Origin: Listeria costaricensis
Lineage (GTDB): Bacteria > Bacillota > Bacilli > Lactobacillales > Listeriaceae
Direction of reading: 5' to 3'
NCBI RefSeq assembly: GCF_900183385.1
Contig: NZ_FXUT01000014.1
Span: forward strand, 23,246-87,245
Length of the DNA: 64,000 nucleotides
In this document: in pieces, positions 9,278 through 17,853 of the stretch
Layout of the letters: every line of letters starts with the position of its first letter
How positions within the stretch are numbered: position 1 is the first letter of the stretch
The notes under the pieces: model-generated
Told to the model about the DNA's origin: nothing
The model's input: only the letters and a program-made list of their open reading frames with translations
The model's database searches: none
Made by a program: the position numbers and the translations under genes

Positions 9278-9839
9278 CTGTTTCCGTGTTTTTCACTTTT
9301 TGTAATACTTTTAAAGCCTGCGGAACGTCTTCCAAATCCCAAACCGGGCAGATAAACGGCGGTGCCACCACAGTATCTGCATGGCTTTCAGGCTTGCGAA
9401 TCGACACTTCCGGATTTACAAGCCAAATTGAGTCCATTCCCACACGATTTGCACCAATAATATCACTTTCCCATGTATTCCCGATCATGACCGCCTGCTC
9501 CGCCACGATTCCCAGCGCATCTAAAACCAGCTCGAAAATTGCCCGATCCGGCTTTTCGGGGCGCCCTTCCTCAAGCTCCGAATTCGACGCATGAACAAAA
9601 TCAAAATAATCCAGAATGCCCCATCTTGAAAGCAGCTTTCGAACCACTTCCGAATCACTGACCGCCGTATTGCTGAGAATCGCCTGCCGAAAGCCCAATT
9701 CCCGAACCTGCTCCAGCACCGCAAGCGCCCCGTCACGCAGCACGACCTCCGGGTATTCCGTCAACGGCTCAAAATCATAACGCGTATGCGGCACCGTGTT
9801 GAGCGTCTCCCCCATATCCCAGATGACATATTTTAACAT
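9261..9839 (-). CDS. HAD-superfamily hydrolase with atypical motif I
   Basis: A 192-residue HAD-like protein. Motif I is YVIWDMGETLN: the nucleophile Asp is present, but the second Asp of DxD is replaced by Gly. Motif II is AILSNTA, the Lys of motif III lies in RPEKPDRAIF, and motif IV is VMIGNTWESDIIGAN. The missing second Asp would normally act as general acid/base, so phosphatase activity is uncertain. The ATG at 9839 is chosen because AGGTGG lies just upstream; an ATG at 9854 overlaps that site. The SDR gene lies 28 bases upstream and they are probably cotranscribed. No specific substrate can be named. Confidence 0.75.
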   Translation of the reverse strand: MLKYVIWDMGETLNTVPHTRYDFEPLTEYPEVVLRDGALAVLEQVRELGFRQAILSNTAVSDSEVVRKLLSRWGILDYFDFVHASNSELEEGRPEKPDRAIFELVLDALGIVAEQAVMIGNTWESDIIGANRVGMDSIWLVNPEVSIRKPESHADTVVAPPFICPVWDLEDVPQALKVLQKVKNTETDRFFS

Positions 9840-9866
9840 TTTGCACCACCTCATTCTGTGTGAAAA

Positions 9867-10466
9867 TTAGTAGACCCGATACGACTGCCCAGTTTGCGCA
9901 CCATGGACGCTTTTCTCGAATGCACGCGCCGCCCGATCAGCAGGCACTGGCTCGAAACCTTCAAAAAACGGCTCCAGGCGCCCCCAGGATTCTTCCAGCA
10001 CGTTCGGACTCACTGTGTTGATGCGAATTCCGCGAGGCATTTCGATGGCCGCCGATTTAGCAAAAGCTGTGACCGCCCCGTTCGCCATCGCCGCCGATGC
10101 CCCCTGCCGAATCGGATCCTCCATCATGATCCCCGTTGTCAGGGTGAAACTCCCACCAGCATTCACATAGTCGAGCCCAATCAGCACCAGATTGATTTGC
10201 CCGCCAAGTTTGCTCTGAATCGTCTGCTGATTTTTCTCCGGTGTCAATTCGGCGAGCGGTGAAAAGACGGCACTCCCAGTCGCACTGACAACCGCGTCCA
10301 CTTTGCCGACCTGCTCAAACATTTGACGAATACTATCCACCGATGTAATGTCCACCTGCACATCCCCGCTATGCCGACCAGCCGTGATCACCTCATCTTT
10401 TTCTTTCAACCGCTTATAGATGGCACTCCCAAGCGTGCCCGACGCACCTACTAACAATACTTTCAT
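9867..10466 (-). CDS. Short-chain dehydrogenase/reductase, Lin1944-like, without catalytic Tyr
   Basis: A 199-residue Rossmann protein with the cofactor motif GASGTLGSAIY at the N-terminus and VVSATGSAVF at strand 4. The usual YxxxK catalytic pair is missing: the aligned segment reads SAAMANGAVTAFAKSAAIE, with no Tyr. This fits the SDR subgroup typified by Listeria Lin1944, which is known to lack the standard active site. The function is therefore unknown; it may bind NAD(P) without classical dehydrogenase chemistry. It lies between the FAD monooxygenase and HAD genes on the same strand. Confidence 0.8.
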   Translation of the reverse strand: MKVLLVGASGTLGSAIYKRLKEKDEVITAGRHSGDVQVDITSVDSIRQMFEQVGKVDAVVSATGSAVFSPLAELTPEKNQQTIQSKLGGQINLVLIGLDYVNAGGSFTLTTGIMMEDPIRQGASAAMANGAVTAFAKSAAIEMPRGIRINTVSPNVLEESWGRLEPFFEGFEPVPADRAARAFEKSVHGAQTGQSYRVY

Positions 10467-10510
10467 TTCGACACCTCATTTTCTATTTGATAGGGACAGT
10501 ATAACAAATT

Positions 10511-11662
10511 TCAACTCGGTCGATCGGTTTCAAGCTCATAGATTTCCGCCAGCTTGCGATGTTGAAAATCCGCCGGAACGCTGCGCATCAAGCTGTTTCG
10601 CAAACCGATCAGGAGCGGGTTTCTAATCTGCCCAACGCGGCCGACAAAGCGCGACAGTTTGGCAACCTTGGCGACGCGCTCCCGCCGAACAAAGCTGAGC
10701 ATTTCAAACGCCTTTTCGACTTGGCTGGTATGAAGCAGCTGTGCCAGCACGAACGCATCTTCCAGCGCCTGATTGCCCCCCTGGCCGGTATTCGGCGTCA
10801 TGGCGTGTGCCGCGTCGCCAATCAGAGCAACACGGCCGTTCGCATATGTATCAAGCGTCTCGAGCTCGTACAATTTTTCGCGAAGAATGGGCTGATTTTT
10901 AGTCAAATGAAGCACTTCCGTCACATCCGGCGGCATCTCCATAAAATGAGCCAGCAAATCCGCCGCCTGATAATCCTCCAAAATCGCACTATTTTTCCGC
11001 GCCCTGAGCACAGCAAACCAATATGTCCGCTGACCCGAAAGCGGCACAATCCCTATCCTGCCAGATCTCCCCCAGTATTCCACAAACCTATCAGGCACAA
11101 CATGTACCGGCTGTTTCGGGATAATACCGCGAAAACAAATACCGCCTGCATAACGAAGCCGATTCTGCTCAAACATTTGCCGCCGAATGACCGAACGCAT
11201 CCCATCCGCCGCAATCAAGTAGCCCCCGCGCAAATAACCACCCTCTGCAAGTTCAAGCTGCACCCCCTCCTGCGATTGGATTAAATCCATCCCCCGCTGT
11301 CCCAGCCGAAGCACCCCCGGCTCCAGCGCTCCGAGCATGATATTTTTTAAATCCGCTTTTGGAAGCGCCCAAATCCGATTATCCCCCGCGGCCTCATGAA
11401 ATTTCGTAAGCGGCTTACCCTTCCGATCCGCAATAACCAGCCCGTCCCGACTAAATTTTGCGGCCGCTTCAATTTGCTCGCGCAGACCAAGCCGTTCTAA
11501 AATACGCATCCCATTCGGCGCTATGGTAATTCCGGTTTCAGGCGTCCTTATCTGCTCATCCGCCTCTAGCAAACAGACCTCCACCTCTTTATTTTGCTGC
11601 AGAAAAAGCGCCATTGCCACCCCCGCGATTCCTGCACCATTTATCAAAAAGCGCTCTCCCAT
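10511..11662 (-). CDS. FAD-dependent monooxygenase (PHBH/UbiH fold)
   Basis: A 383-residue class A flavoprotein monooxygenase. The ADP-binding motif FLINGAGIAGVAMALFL is at the N-terminus, the LIAADGMRSVIR (DG) motif is near residue 150, and the FAD-ribityl motif ALIGDAAHAMTPNTGQGGNQ is near residue 280. Such enzymes use NAD(P)H and O2 to hydroxylate aromatic or polyketide-like substrates; the substrate here is unknown. It is followed after 44 bases by the SDR and then the HAD gene, which suggests one small redox operon. The N-terminal start with GGGAG upstream looks right. Confidence 0.8.
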   Translation of the reverse strand: MGERFLINGAGIAGVAMALFLQQNKEVEVCLLEADEQIRTPETGITIAPNGMRILERLGLREQIEAAAKFSRDGLVIADRKGKPLTKFHEAAGDNRIWALPKADLKNIMLGALEPGVLRLGQRGMDLIQSQEGVQLELAEGGYLRGGYLIAADGMRSVIRRQMFEQNRLRYAGGICFRGIIPKQPVHVVPDRFVEYWGRSGRIGIVPLSGQRTYWFAVLRARKNSAILEDYQAADLLAHFMEMPPDVTEVLHLTKNQPILREKLYELETLDTYANGRVALIGDAAHAMTPNTGQGGNQALEDAFVLAQLLHTSQVEKAFEMLSFVRRERVAKVAKLSRFVGRVGQIRNPLLIGLRNSLMRSVPADFQHRKLAEIYELETDRPS

Positions 11663-11700
11663 TTTCCCAGCCTCCCGTTCATTTCATCTTTAGCTTTATT

Positions 11701-11830
11701 CCCGCTGAGCTTGGCTTTTAATCTTTTCCACATTGTGGATATCATGTGGATAACTTTTTGATGATTGTGAATTATATTTTTTCACAAGTGTTTGTGAATT
11801 TTTCAGTTCCACACAAAACGTGTGGCATAA
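11701..11830. repeat. Intergenic cluster of short inverted repeats, with DnaA-box-like motifs
   Basis: Within about 120 bases there are TCCACATTGTGGA (odd palindrome near 11727-11739), TGTGGATAA (11745-11753, the exact complement of the DnaA box TTATCCACA), TTCACAA/TTGTGAA flanking GTG, and CCACAC/GTGTGG flanking five bases. They lie between the FAD monooxygenase start and the terminator of the membrane-protein gene. Confidence 0.5.
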
Positions 11831-11857
11831 AAAAAACGACCCCTACTCGGAGCCGTT
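11828..11857 (-). terminator. Terminator of the membrane-protein gene
   Basis: On the minus strand AACGGCTCC pairs with GGGGTCGTT, and eight T residues follow. It overlaps the gene's last codons. Confidence 0.8.
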
Positions 11858-13495
11858 ACATGCTTGTCTTTTTCTTCGCCAAATAAGAATCCCCACCAGC
11901 ACTAACCATGCAGCAATTGATATGCACCAGCTGATTTGTTGGCAGAGGGTTGTCCGATAGCCGATAACCACCCGGCTTTTCCCACTTGGCACCTGTACAG
12001 CAACCGTATCCCGATCGCTTAATAAAACATTCGTATTGTGTTGATTGACAGATACAGTGATCCCTTTATAAAACGGAATGAACGTATTGATGGTAGACGA
12101 ACGCGTCGCATCTACATCCATAACAAAGTGGTTGCCCATATACCCAGCCTTTATAGATCCATCTGTGAAAAATATTTCTTTCTCATTGATGCTATCCCTC
12201 TGAGCATTCATATTATCGGTCAAATAATCATAAATATACATTGATTCCAGCAACGCATCATAATTTTCATCTGAAATACTTTGTTTACCTTGTTCCGGAT
12301 AATCAATTTGAGCTGTAGCTAAAATCGTTTTTACTTGCCAAAAAGAAAGTATGATTACACTCACTGAAATAAGACTGATCAAACCTTTTCCATATCCATG
12401 AACAGATATTTTTGAGAGCAGCTCCCCTGCCACAAACGCCAAACTAACCGAAATAATTCCTATCATTCGCCACACAAACTGGATCTGCGCAAAAAAAGTA
12501 TCTTGCAACAACGAAAAATCCATACACGTCATAAAAAGCAGCAGAATCACACTTGAGCACAGTAAAGCTTTGCCAAATCGTGACAGCTTCAAGAAACAAC
12601 ATGCACCCACTATGAGCACGAGTAGCATGACGACACCGAGTATATATAAATATTCCCAACCGGCATCATTTGTAAAAGAGGCGGCAATCATTTTACCCAA
12701 AGATATTTTGGTATCTTCTAAATTTGGCTGATACGCCGGATGTAACATTCTTCCGCCCATTTGCTCAAGTGCCGGACCTAAGTAAATCAGTGTCAGCACA
12801 CAGAAAAGCAATACAGAATAAAGTAAACGACGGCACGTTTTCCATGAAGTGACAAAATCTTTTAAGTAAAATAAAAAAAGCAGCAGCAGTAACAGCACTG
12901 CCAGCATAATTGAAATCACATGACTATAAGCAATCAGCGTCATTGCCACTCCCAAGATAATAAACGACGGCTGCTTCTTATCAATGATTTTATAAAAGCC
13001 ATACACGCAAAGCGGCATAAAAGCCATAGCCAGTATTTCACCAACGGCCGCTCTTTGAAACACACACATAATGCGGTAATAGCTGAGCATGTAAATCAGC
13101 GCAAACGCCAAACTGCCCCAACGACTTTTCCACATTTTAAGCCCAATGTAGTAGCAGATAAATCCTGTCACCACATTAAGCAGGAGTAGGAACACGTAAT
13201 AGGCAGTTATTGGCGAAACCACCACAAGCCGGATGATGGCTGCTGGAAAAAATGTGAACATTGGATAAAACGCATCTAGCGGATAGCCAGCGCGCCGAAA
13301 TGTGTAAAAATCACCATAACTATACGGTTCAAGATGATGCATCAGTTGATACCAGTACTCACAACGAGCCAAATGAAAGTATCTATCATCCCCATAGACC
13401 TCTCCCGTACACCAAAATGGCCAAATCATAAGTAATGAAGCAACAATAATCATAAACAACGGAACATATTTGGAAAATTTTTTTACAGTAGGCAA
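11843..13495 (-). CDS. Polytopic membrane protein, PTPS-related / GT-C-like
   Basis: About 550 residues with roughly twelve hydrophobic segments. The first extracellular loop carries a conserved-looking GDDRYFHLARCEYWYQLM and AFYPMFTFFPAA. This layout is typical of the '6-pyruvoyl-tetrahydropterin synthase related' membrane family and of GT-C glycosyltransferases, where acidic residues after TM1 bind a lipid-linked sugar donor. A role in surface glycopolymer decoration is possible, but this is inference. The TTG at 13495 is chosen because AGAGG lies eight bases upstream; the ATG at 13540 lies only 11 bases behind a TATAAT-like box and so is probably not translated. Confidence 0.65.
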   Translation of the reverse strand: MPTVKKFSKYVPLFMIIVASLLMIWPFWCTGEVYGDDRYFHLARCEYWYQLMHHLEPYSYGDFYTFRRAGYPLDAFYPMFTFFPAAIIRLVVVSPITAYYVFLLLLNVVTGFICYYIGLKMWKSRWGSLAFALIYMLSYYRIMCVFQRAAVGEILAMAFMPLCVYGFYKIIDKKQPSFIILGVAMTLIAYSHVISIMLAVLLLLLLFLFYLKDFVTSWKTCRRLLYSVLLFCVLTLIYLGPALEQMGGRMLHPAYQPNLEDTKISLGKMIAASFTNDAGWEYLYILGVVMLLVLIVGACCFLKLSRFGKALLCSSVILLLFMTCMDFSLLQDTFFAQIQFVWRMIGIISVSLAFVAGELLSKISVHGYGKGLISLISVSVIILSFWQVKTILATAQIDYPEQGKQSISDENYDALLESMYIYDYLTDNMNAQRDSINEKEIFFTDGSIKAGYMGNHFVMDVDATRSSTINTFIPFYKGITVSVNQHNTNVLLSDRDTVAVQVPSGKSRVVIGYRTTLCQQISWCISIAAWLVLVGILIWRRKRQACNGSE

Positions 13496-13615
13496 TAAAA
13501 ATACCTCTTTCTCTGATAAAATTTCGCAAAAGTTCCCCATGCCCCGCAGAATATTATATCAATTCCAACTTTATCAAACTATCACTTTTCGTTTTTCATT
13601 TGATAGAAAATACTT

Positions 13616-14707
13616 TCACGGTTGCACATTCGGCCAATTACCCGGGCCACTCCAACTGACTTTCGCGCCCGTATCTGGATGGCAGTAAACCCGCACTCGC
13701 CCAAATGCCCCCGTCTCAATCTCATAGTCCCAATCGCCGCGATCTTTTTTCACAGCATATGTCAGCCCGCCAAATTGGGGCGGATTGATCGATCCGATGC
13801 TGTACTGCGCTTGCAGAGTTGGAGCCGATAGTGGATACACACGCCAAGTCCCCTGATCAGCTGGGAAGTAGACATATTGATGATGATCCGTATTTACAGC
13901 TGGCTTCACAGGCTCACTTGATTTCCTCGAAAATTGAACATACTGCGATTTCCCACTAATCCATTCACCACTTGATACCCGGTACCAGCCATCACGACTT
14001 TCATAGACTGAGTGCCCGGATCCCTTGGCTGCCACTCGTGTGATCGCATAAGTCGTCCCGGGACCACTGCGAATATTCATTTCCATCTTTGTTTTCAGTG
14101 TGCCGATTGCCTCTGAAAAAGGCGGAATCGTATAGGAGCCGTTAGGAGACCCAGTCGAGGTGCCCGTCATCTTTTGTCGCACATCTTCTTTCAATTTATC
14201 CCACTCAGACTGATTTTTCGTGTAGTACCGCGGACAATCTTTGTAGGCAGCACCCACAATATCCGAATGCCGCCACAGGTCATTGTGCGTCAGACCATAC
14301 TTTTTCAATAGATGGGCCGCAAGCTCCACACAGGCCGCATAATCCGCCTCATAGAATTTACCATTCCAATCAGGGTGCGCATTTTCAATCCCAATCACGC
14401 AATTATTCGGATAACTGGACAGCTTATTTAATGCATTTTGTGTATAGCCTTTCGCCGATCCCACCTGATAAGCCATCTCTTGCTCTGGCAGCGCCTGCAC
14501 GACCGAGCCGTCCGGACTGATACAAAAATGAGCCGAAGCATAAGTCCCGCGCCCATCCTTCAAAGATTCCCAGTAGTTGCGATTCGCCTGCGCTGTCGTC
14601 CCCGGATTTCCATACCAGTGGATCACGATTCCCTTGACTTTAATCAGTTTCGTCCCAGGACGCGACCAGTTGTTGAGGGTTAAAAAGTCTTGTTTGATAT
14701 TCACCAT
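13616..14707 (-). CDS. Monocin endolysin, N-acetylmuramoyl-L-alanine amidase
   Basis: A 363-residue cell-wall hydrolase. The Amidase_2 domain is at about 20-170, with zinc-ligand His residues in VIHWYGN and LWRHSDIVG and Cys in YKDCPRYY. An SH3b module follows at about 205-265 (MNIRSGPGTTYAITRVAA), and a C-terminal wall-binding module at about 275-363. It should cut the amide between MurNAc and the stem peptide so that the tail particles are released. It is the last gene of the monocin operon and its start touches the holin stop. L. monocytogenes Lmo0129 has the corresponding position and role. Confidence 0.9.
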   Translation of the reverse strand: MVNIKQDFLTLNNWSRPGTKLIKVKGIVIHWYGNPGTTAQANRNYWESLKDGRGTYASAHFCISPDGSVVQALPEQEMAYQVGSAKGYTQNALNKLSSYPNNCVIGIENAHPDWNGKFYEADYAACVELAAHLLKKYGLTHNDLWRHSDIVGAAYKDCPRYYTKNQSEWDKLKEDVRQKMTGTSTGSPNGSYTIPPFSEAIGTLKTKMEMNIRSGPGTTYAITRVAAKGSGHSVYESRDGWYRVSSGEWISGKSQYVQFSRKSSEPVKPAVNTDHHQYVYFPADQGTWRVYPLSAPTLQAQYSIGSINPPQFGGLTYAVKKDRGDWDYEIETGAFGRVRVYCHPDTGAKVSWSGPGNWPNVQP

Positions 14708-14964
14708 TATTTTTCATCTCCTTTTGGTTTTTCATAATCAAGCGCTTGCCGACTATCTGAAGTATTTGCAGTAGTTGGATCAATAATTAAACCTATTAAA
14801 GCAAATATCCCCGTAATAATCGTGATCATTTGTTCAAGCAGGTTACTATAATCCCAGTTAATACCAAACACAATTAAGCTACTTTGAATGATGAAAAAAA
14901 GAGTGGCTATCATTGCAACTATCCATACCTTATTTTTAAAGCGCACCTTCCAATTAATTTTCAT
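14707..14964 (-). CDS. Holin, phi LC3 family
   Basis: An 85-residue protein with two hydrophobic segments (about 12-33 and 45-62) and the family's hallmark ends: MKINWKVRFKNKVWIVAM at the start, and LIIDPTTANTSDSRQALDYE then a charged tail. It should open lesions in the membrane so that the downstream amidase can reach the wall. A GGGAGG site precedes the ATG, and it directly abuts the endolysin gene. Confidence 0.9.
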   Translation of the reverse strand: MKINWKVRFKNKVWIVAMIATLFFIIQSSLIVFGINWDYSNLLEQMITIITGIFALIGLIIDPTTANTSDSRQALDYEKPKGDEK

Positions 14965-15312
14965 TTAACCACCTCCCCGCTTAATCTCCTCAACGATTTG
15001 CTGAGCGATTTGCGCAGTTGAAAGTTCATTTCTCTCTGTCTCAATAATTGAAATCCGCTTATCGAGATCTGCTTCAACTTTTTGTATATATACGCGAATA
15101 TCCGCTCGATCTTCTTTACTTTCACGCAAATCATTCTTACTCTCCTGCATATCCTCCCGCAATTGCTGCAGGGTCTGATCCAACGATTGAATCATATTCT
15201 TAAGTGGTGCAATTAAGGCAAAACGAATAACAAAGCCAATCACCACACCAACAAACGAAATCAGCGAAATTAATTCACCAACCGTCAAACCTGCAACTTT
15301 CAACTTAATCAC
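14965..15312 (-). CDS. Small membrane plus coiled-coil protein of the lysis module
   Basis: About 112-115 residues. One N-terminal hydrophobic segment (LISLISFVGVVIGFVIRFAL) is followed by a long charged heptad-rich coiled coil. It lies immediately before the holin, in the place where phages often encode an XhlA-like or holin-accessory protein. The start is either the GTG at 15312 or a TTG at 15303; the latter fits AGGTG spacing better. The function is inferred only from position and topology. Confidence 0.6.
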   Translation of the reverse strand: MIKLKVAGLTVGELISLISFVGVVIGFVIRFALIAPLKNMIQSLDQTLQQLREDMQESKNDLRESKEDRADIRVYIQKVEADLDKRISIIETERNELSTAQIAQQIVEEIKRGGG

Positions 15313-15400
15313 CTACTAACCACCAACAAGCGTAACGAATATTACTAAAATACACGCTACGCTCAGTCATAACTAATTCGCCTTAAATCGAGTCTTTCTT

Positions 15401-15526
15401 CTACTCAGCCAGATATCCCAGACCTTTTTCAACTAAAAGCTGTTTTACTCTTTCTTGTTCTCCTACAGGCACATCTTTAAAAGCTTTCTTTTTCGCAATG
15501 ATCAAATTTACATAAATTTTTTCCAT
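15401..15526 (-). CDS. XkdX-like small tail protein
   Basis: A 41-residue reading frame starting MEKIYVNLIIAKKKAFKDVP, with a strong AGGAGAG site before the ATG at 15526. The pattern of an N-terminal 'MEKIYxxLIIxxKKxFxxVP' and a C-terminal 'VKxLLxxxG' is that of the XkdX family found after tail-fibre genes of PBSX and many siphophages. Its precise role is unknown. It fits tightly between the fibre-accessory gene and the lysis module. Confidence 0.75.
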   Translation of the reverse strand: MEKIYVNLIIAKKKAFKDVPVGEQERVKQLLVEKGLGYLAE

Positions 15527-15539
15527 TATTGTCACTCTC

Positions 15540-15875
15540 CTATAGATTTGATTCGTACATAGCTACCATGGCCATTTGCGTGTCGAGAAGCTGCTGTTCA
15601 AGTGCTGCTTTTTCCTCAGAAAGTTGAACGATAGCCTCCTGCATATCTTGCATTTGTTCCCCCATGCTCGGCTGTGCATCTTGTCTATTCTGTACTTTTT
15701 CTAATGCTGTCTTTTTAGACATATCAAGAACTGCCTTACCATCTTCTACCTTCACACAGAAAAATAGGTTGCTAAGCGATTCATCAGCTTCAACTTTCTG
15801 TGTATTTGGTTGCTCACTTTCACTCCAGCCATCAATAAATCCTTCATCGTTAACCGTAACAAAATAATTCTTCAT
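15540..15875 (-). CDS. Tail-fibre accessory protein
   Basis: A 111-residue protein. The N-terminal half (KNYFVTVNDEGFIDGWS) is a beta-rich module seen in small proteins downstream of phage fibres, and the C-terminal half is a coiled coil rich in Gln/Glu (MQEAIVQLSEEKAALEQQLL). It overlaps the stop of the upstream fibre gene by four bases and so is translationally coupled to it. It may help the fibre fold or attach, which is inferred from position. Confidence 0.6.
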   Translation of the reverse strand: MKNYFVTVNDEGFIDGWSESEQPNTQKVEADESLSNLFFCVKVEDGKAVLDMSKKTALEKVQNRQDAQPSMGEQMQDMQEAIVQLSEEKAALEQQLLDTQMAMVAMYESNL

Positions 15876-16864
15876 AATACTGCTTCCACCTTTCGCATTA
15901 CCGCACTATTATTCGGACTTTCATTGTTAACATCCGCCCCAGTAATCGTCGTATTACTAATGTATACATATTTGTAAATATCCACACCATCCATTTTCAT
16001 AATGATCGAATGCCCACCATTCTGACCAGATGTAACAACTTGTGTATAAAAATAGTAATCTTTTGCTTCACCGCCGCTATATTTAGACCAGTAAATGATC
16101 CAGGCTTTACAGTCAGATAGCGGGACAGAAGGAGTAACTACCTTGCCAGCATCCATGTGGTAGCCACCTGCCCAAGCGACTACATTTTTATTCACGGTTG
16201 AGTCATCTACCCAAGCTGACCACGTATTTTTCGATCCATCTCGATTAGATACCCACATGCTTGTCCCACTCCAAGGGCGCCATGTTGCTTTTGCATAACC
16301 GCCAGCTCGATATTCCACATCCAACCAACCTGCGCCGCCCGCAGGAGCGTTCGCGGCGGAAGTAACATAAACAGATTCTGACCTCGTCACGTGCTTGTCT
16401 AAGTTTACCAAATCATAGCCAGAGGCAAGCGGCCGCATACCAGTCAAATCCAACGAGGTTAACGTTGTAAGCTGACTTGTGTTTGTAATGCTTTCCCAGC
16501 CCGTAAAGTTGTTGGCACTTGTCATGTAGTTCGTATAGATCTCATTTTTGTCGTTTATGGAATAAACCCAGCCAATATCTTTACTCGTCTTATTGATTAG
16601 CCCTCTTGTCGCTCTCGTCGTTGGCGCTCCGGCTGTATTCGATGGGCAATAGAAAGTATACAGGCCTTGCGTAGCTTTTCCAATTTCGTCCAGCAAATTT
16701 TTCCCGCCGCCAGATAAATTAATTGCAGGCCCCCCTGTTGGCACGGTGATTGCTTGTTTTTGCCAACTATCCGCACCGACTAATCCTTCCACATGTGTTT
16801 CTGGATAAAATGGTGTCAATGTACCGTCCGTGTTTTTTTCAGACATTCTTACAATTTTTGTCAT
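15872..16864 (-). CDS. Receptor-binding tail fibre of the monocin
   Basis: A 330-residue protein. The N-terminus (MTKIVRMSEKNTDGTLTPFYP) is shared with two neighbouring gene products and probably docks the protein on the baseplate. The rest is Ser/Thr/Asn/Trp-rich and beta-like (WRPWSGTSMWVSNRDGSKNT), as expected for a trimeric fibre that binds a wall glycopolymer such as a teichoic acid. As the longest variable fibre in the cluster it probably decides which strains are killed. The AGGAGG-like site before the ATG is good. Confidence 0.7.
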   Translation of the reverse strand: MTKIVRMSEKNTDGTLTPFYPETHVEGLVGADSWQKQAITVPTGGPAINLSGGGKNLLDEIGKATQGLYTFYCPSNTAGAPTTRATRGLINKTSKDIGWVYSINDKNEIYTNYMTSANNFTGWESITNTSQLTTLTSLDLTGMRPLASGYDLVNLDKHVTRSESVYVTSAANAPAGGAGWLDVEYRAGGYAKATWRPWSGTSMWVSNRDGSKNTWSAWVDDSTVNKNVVAWAGGYHMDAGKVVTPSVPLSDCKAWIIYWSKYSGGEAKDYYFYTQVVTSGQNGGHSIIMKMDGVDIYKYVYISNTTITGADVNNESPNNSAVMRKVEAVL

Positions 16865-16867
16865 TCC

Positions 16868-17242
16868 TTAAACCTCCTTGACTGTTTCCAGCTTGATTTG
16901 GGCATTTGCAGAAAGAGCTGTGTGAATTAGTTCTTCCGCCCGTTCTTCGGTAATGCCAGTCGTGCTACCAAGCCCATCTAATTTCGCCTTGTCAGCCGCC
17001 GTCATGAATCCAGCGACTTTTGTTGTGGCGGCTGAATGGCTATGCGTTGCTGCCGCCGCCCCAACGTCTGAGGCCTCAAGCTCTACTGCGCCTGTCTTAT
17101 GGTTCACACTTGTCACGCCGACTGGGATCTGCCCACTTACATATGAGCCTAGCCCAACGACGCCTTCCGCATGCACTTCTGGATAAAACTGTTCTACCGT
17201 GCCGTCTGTTTTTGTTTCCAACATTTTTTTAATTTTCGTCAT
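16868..17242 (-). CDS. Short tail-fibre/collar protein with shared N-terminal module
   Basis: A 124-residue protein. The N-terminus (MTKIKKMLETKTDGTVEQFY) closely matches that of the 330-residue fibre gene next to it. It is followed by a phage-fibre phrase (SVNHKTGAVELEASDVGAAA) and ATTKVAGFMTAADKAKLDGL, which is common in phage fibre shafts. It may be an upstream fibre piece or a shortened duplicate of the main fibre. An AGGAGG site precedes its ATG. Confidence 0.65.
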   Translation of the reverse strand: MTKIKKMLETKTDGTVEQFYPEVHAEGVVGLGSYVSGQIPVGVTSVNHKTGAVELEASDVGAAAATHSHSAATTKVAGFMTAADKAKLDGLGSTTGITEERAEELIHTALSANAQIKLETVKEV

Positions 17243-17253
17243 TTGTCTTCCTC

Positions 17254-17838
17254 CTAACTCGCCGTTCTGCCTGTCTCTTCGTAACGATAGCGCTCATTCG
17301 GTCCGAGTTTGGCCAGCACAAGGCTTGTGATTTCGCCGGTATATGCAACTTCGCTTAGCTGGGTCAGCTGAATGGGTGCCGTTTTATCGGAGCTCGATAC
17401 ATTTAAAAGGCATACCGTCTGCCGGTCGATGATCTCTTTATAAGTCCACACGCCTAAATCCTGCGACGCCATTGTCATGATCTCGCTCAGGTCGGTGTGA
17501 ATCGTGCTGTGCTTTTCAGCGGCTTCCTGTTCTGCATTCAGCCGTGTCCGCAGGGTTGGGTAAATTTTACCGTGACGGTCCGCCCGGGCATCAACCGTTT
17601 CCGATGGCTGCTCCACTCCAGCGATCAGATTGTCGACCCGGCCGTTCAATTCGTCCCGCGTATCCGCCAGATCAGCCGCAAGCTTCGCGTCCTGCTGGTC
17701 GACATAGTGGTAGATCGTCCGCAGGCCCGTCTCGATTTCGCCCGACCAGTCGCTGATTTTCTGCCAGTTTTCGTTGGTCTTATTGCGGAATTCCCGCCCC
17801 TGAAGAAGCATGTCCCATAGCCATAAATCCAATTTCAT
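17254..17838 (-). CDS. Baseplate upper / fibre-linker protein
   Basis: A 194-residue protein with a helical N-terminal part (LWLWDMLLQGREFRNKTNEN), then the phrase ETVDARADRHGKIYPTLRTR, a recurring 'xARxDxxGxxYxTLxxRL' motif in baseplate and fibre proteins of Listeria and Staphylococcus siphophages, and a beta-rich C-terminus. It probably links baseplate and fibres. It is read in the tail operon between two fibre-type genes. Confidence 0.6.
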   Translation of the reverse strand: MKLDLWLWDMLLQGREFRNKTNENWQKISDWSGEIETGLRTIYHYVDQQDAKLAADLADTRDELNGRVDNLIAGVEQPSETVDARADRHGKIYPTLRTRLNAEQEAAEKHSTIHTDLSEIMTMASQDLGVWTYKEIIDRQTVCLLNVSSSDKTAPIQLTQLSEVAYTGEITSLVLAKLGPNERYRYEETGRTAS

Positions 17839-17853
17839 TTCGTTTGCACCTCC

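Noticed and set aside
11727..11753. Replication origin because of DnaA-box-like motifs
   Set aside because: Only one perfect box, no dnaA or dnaN gene and no AT-rich unwinding region with box clusters. Kept only as an inverted-repeat cluster.
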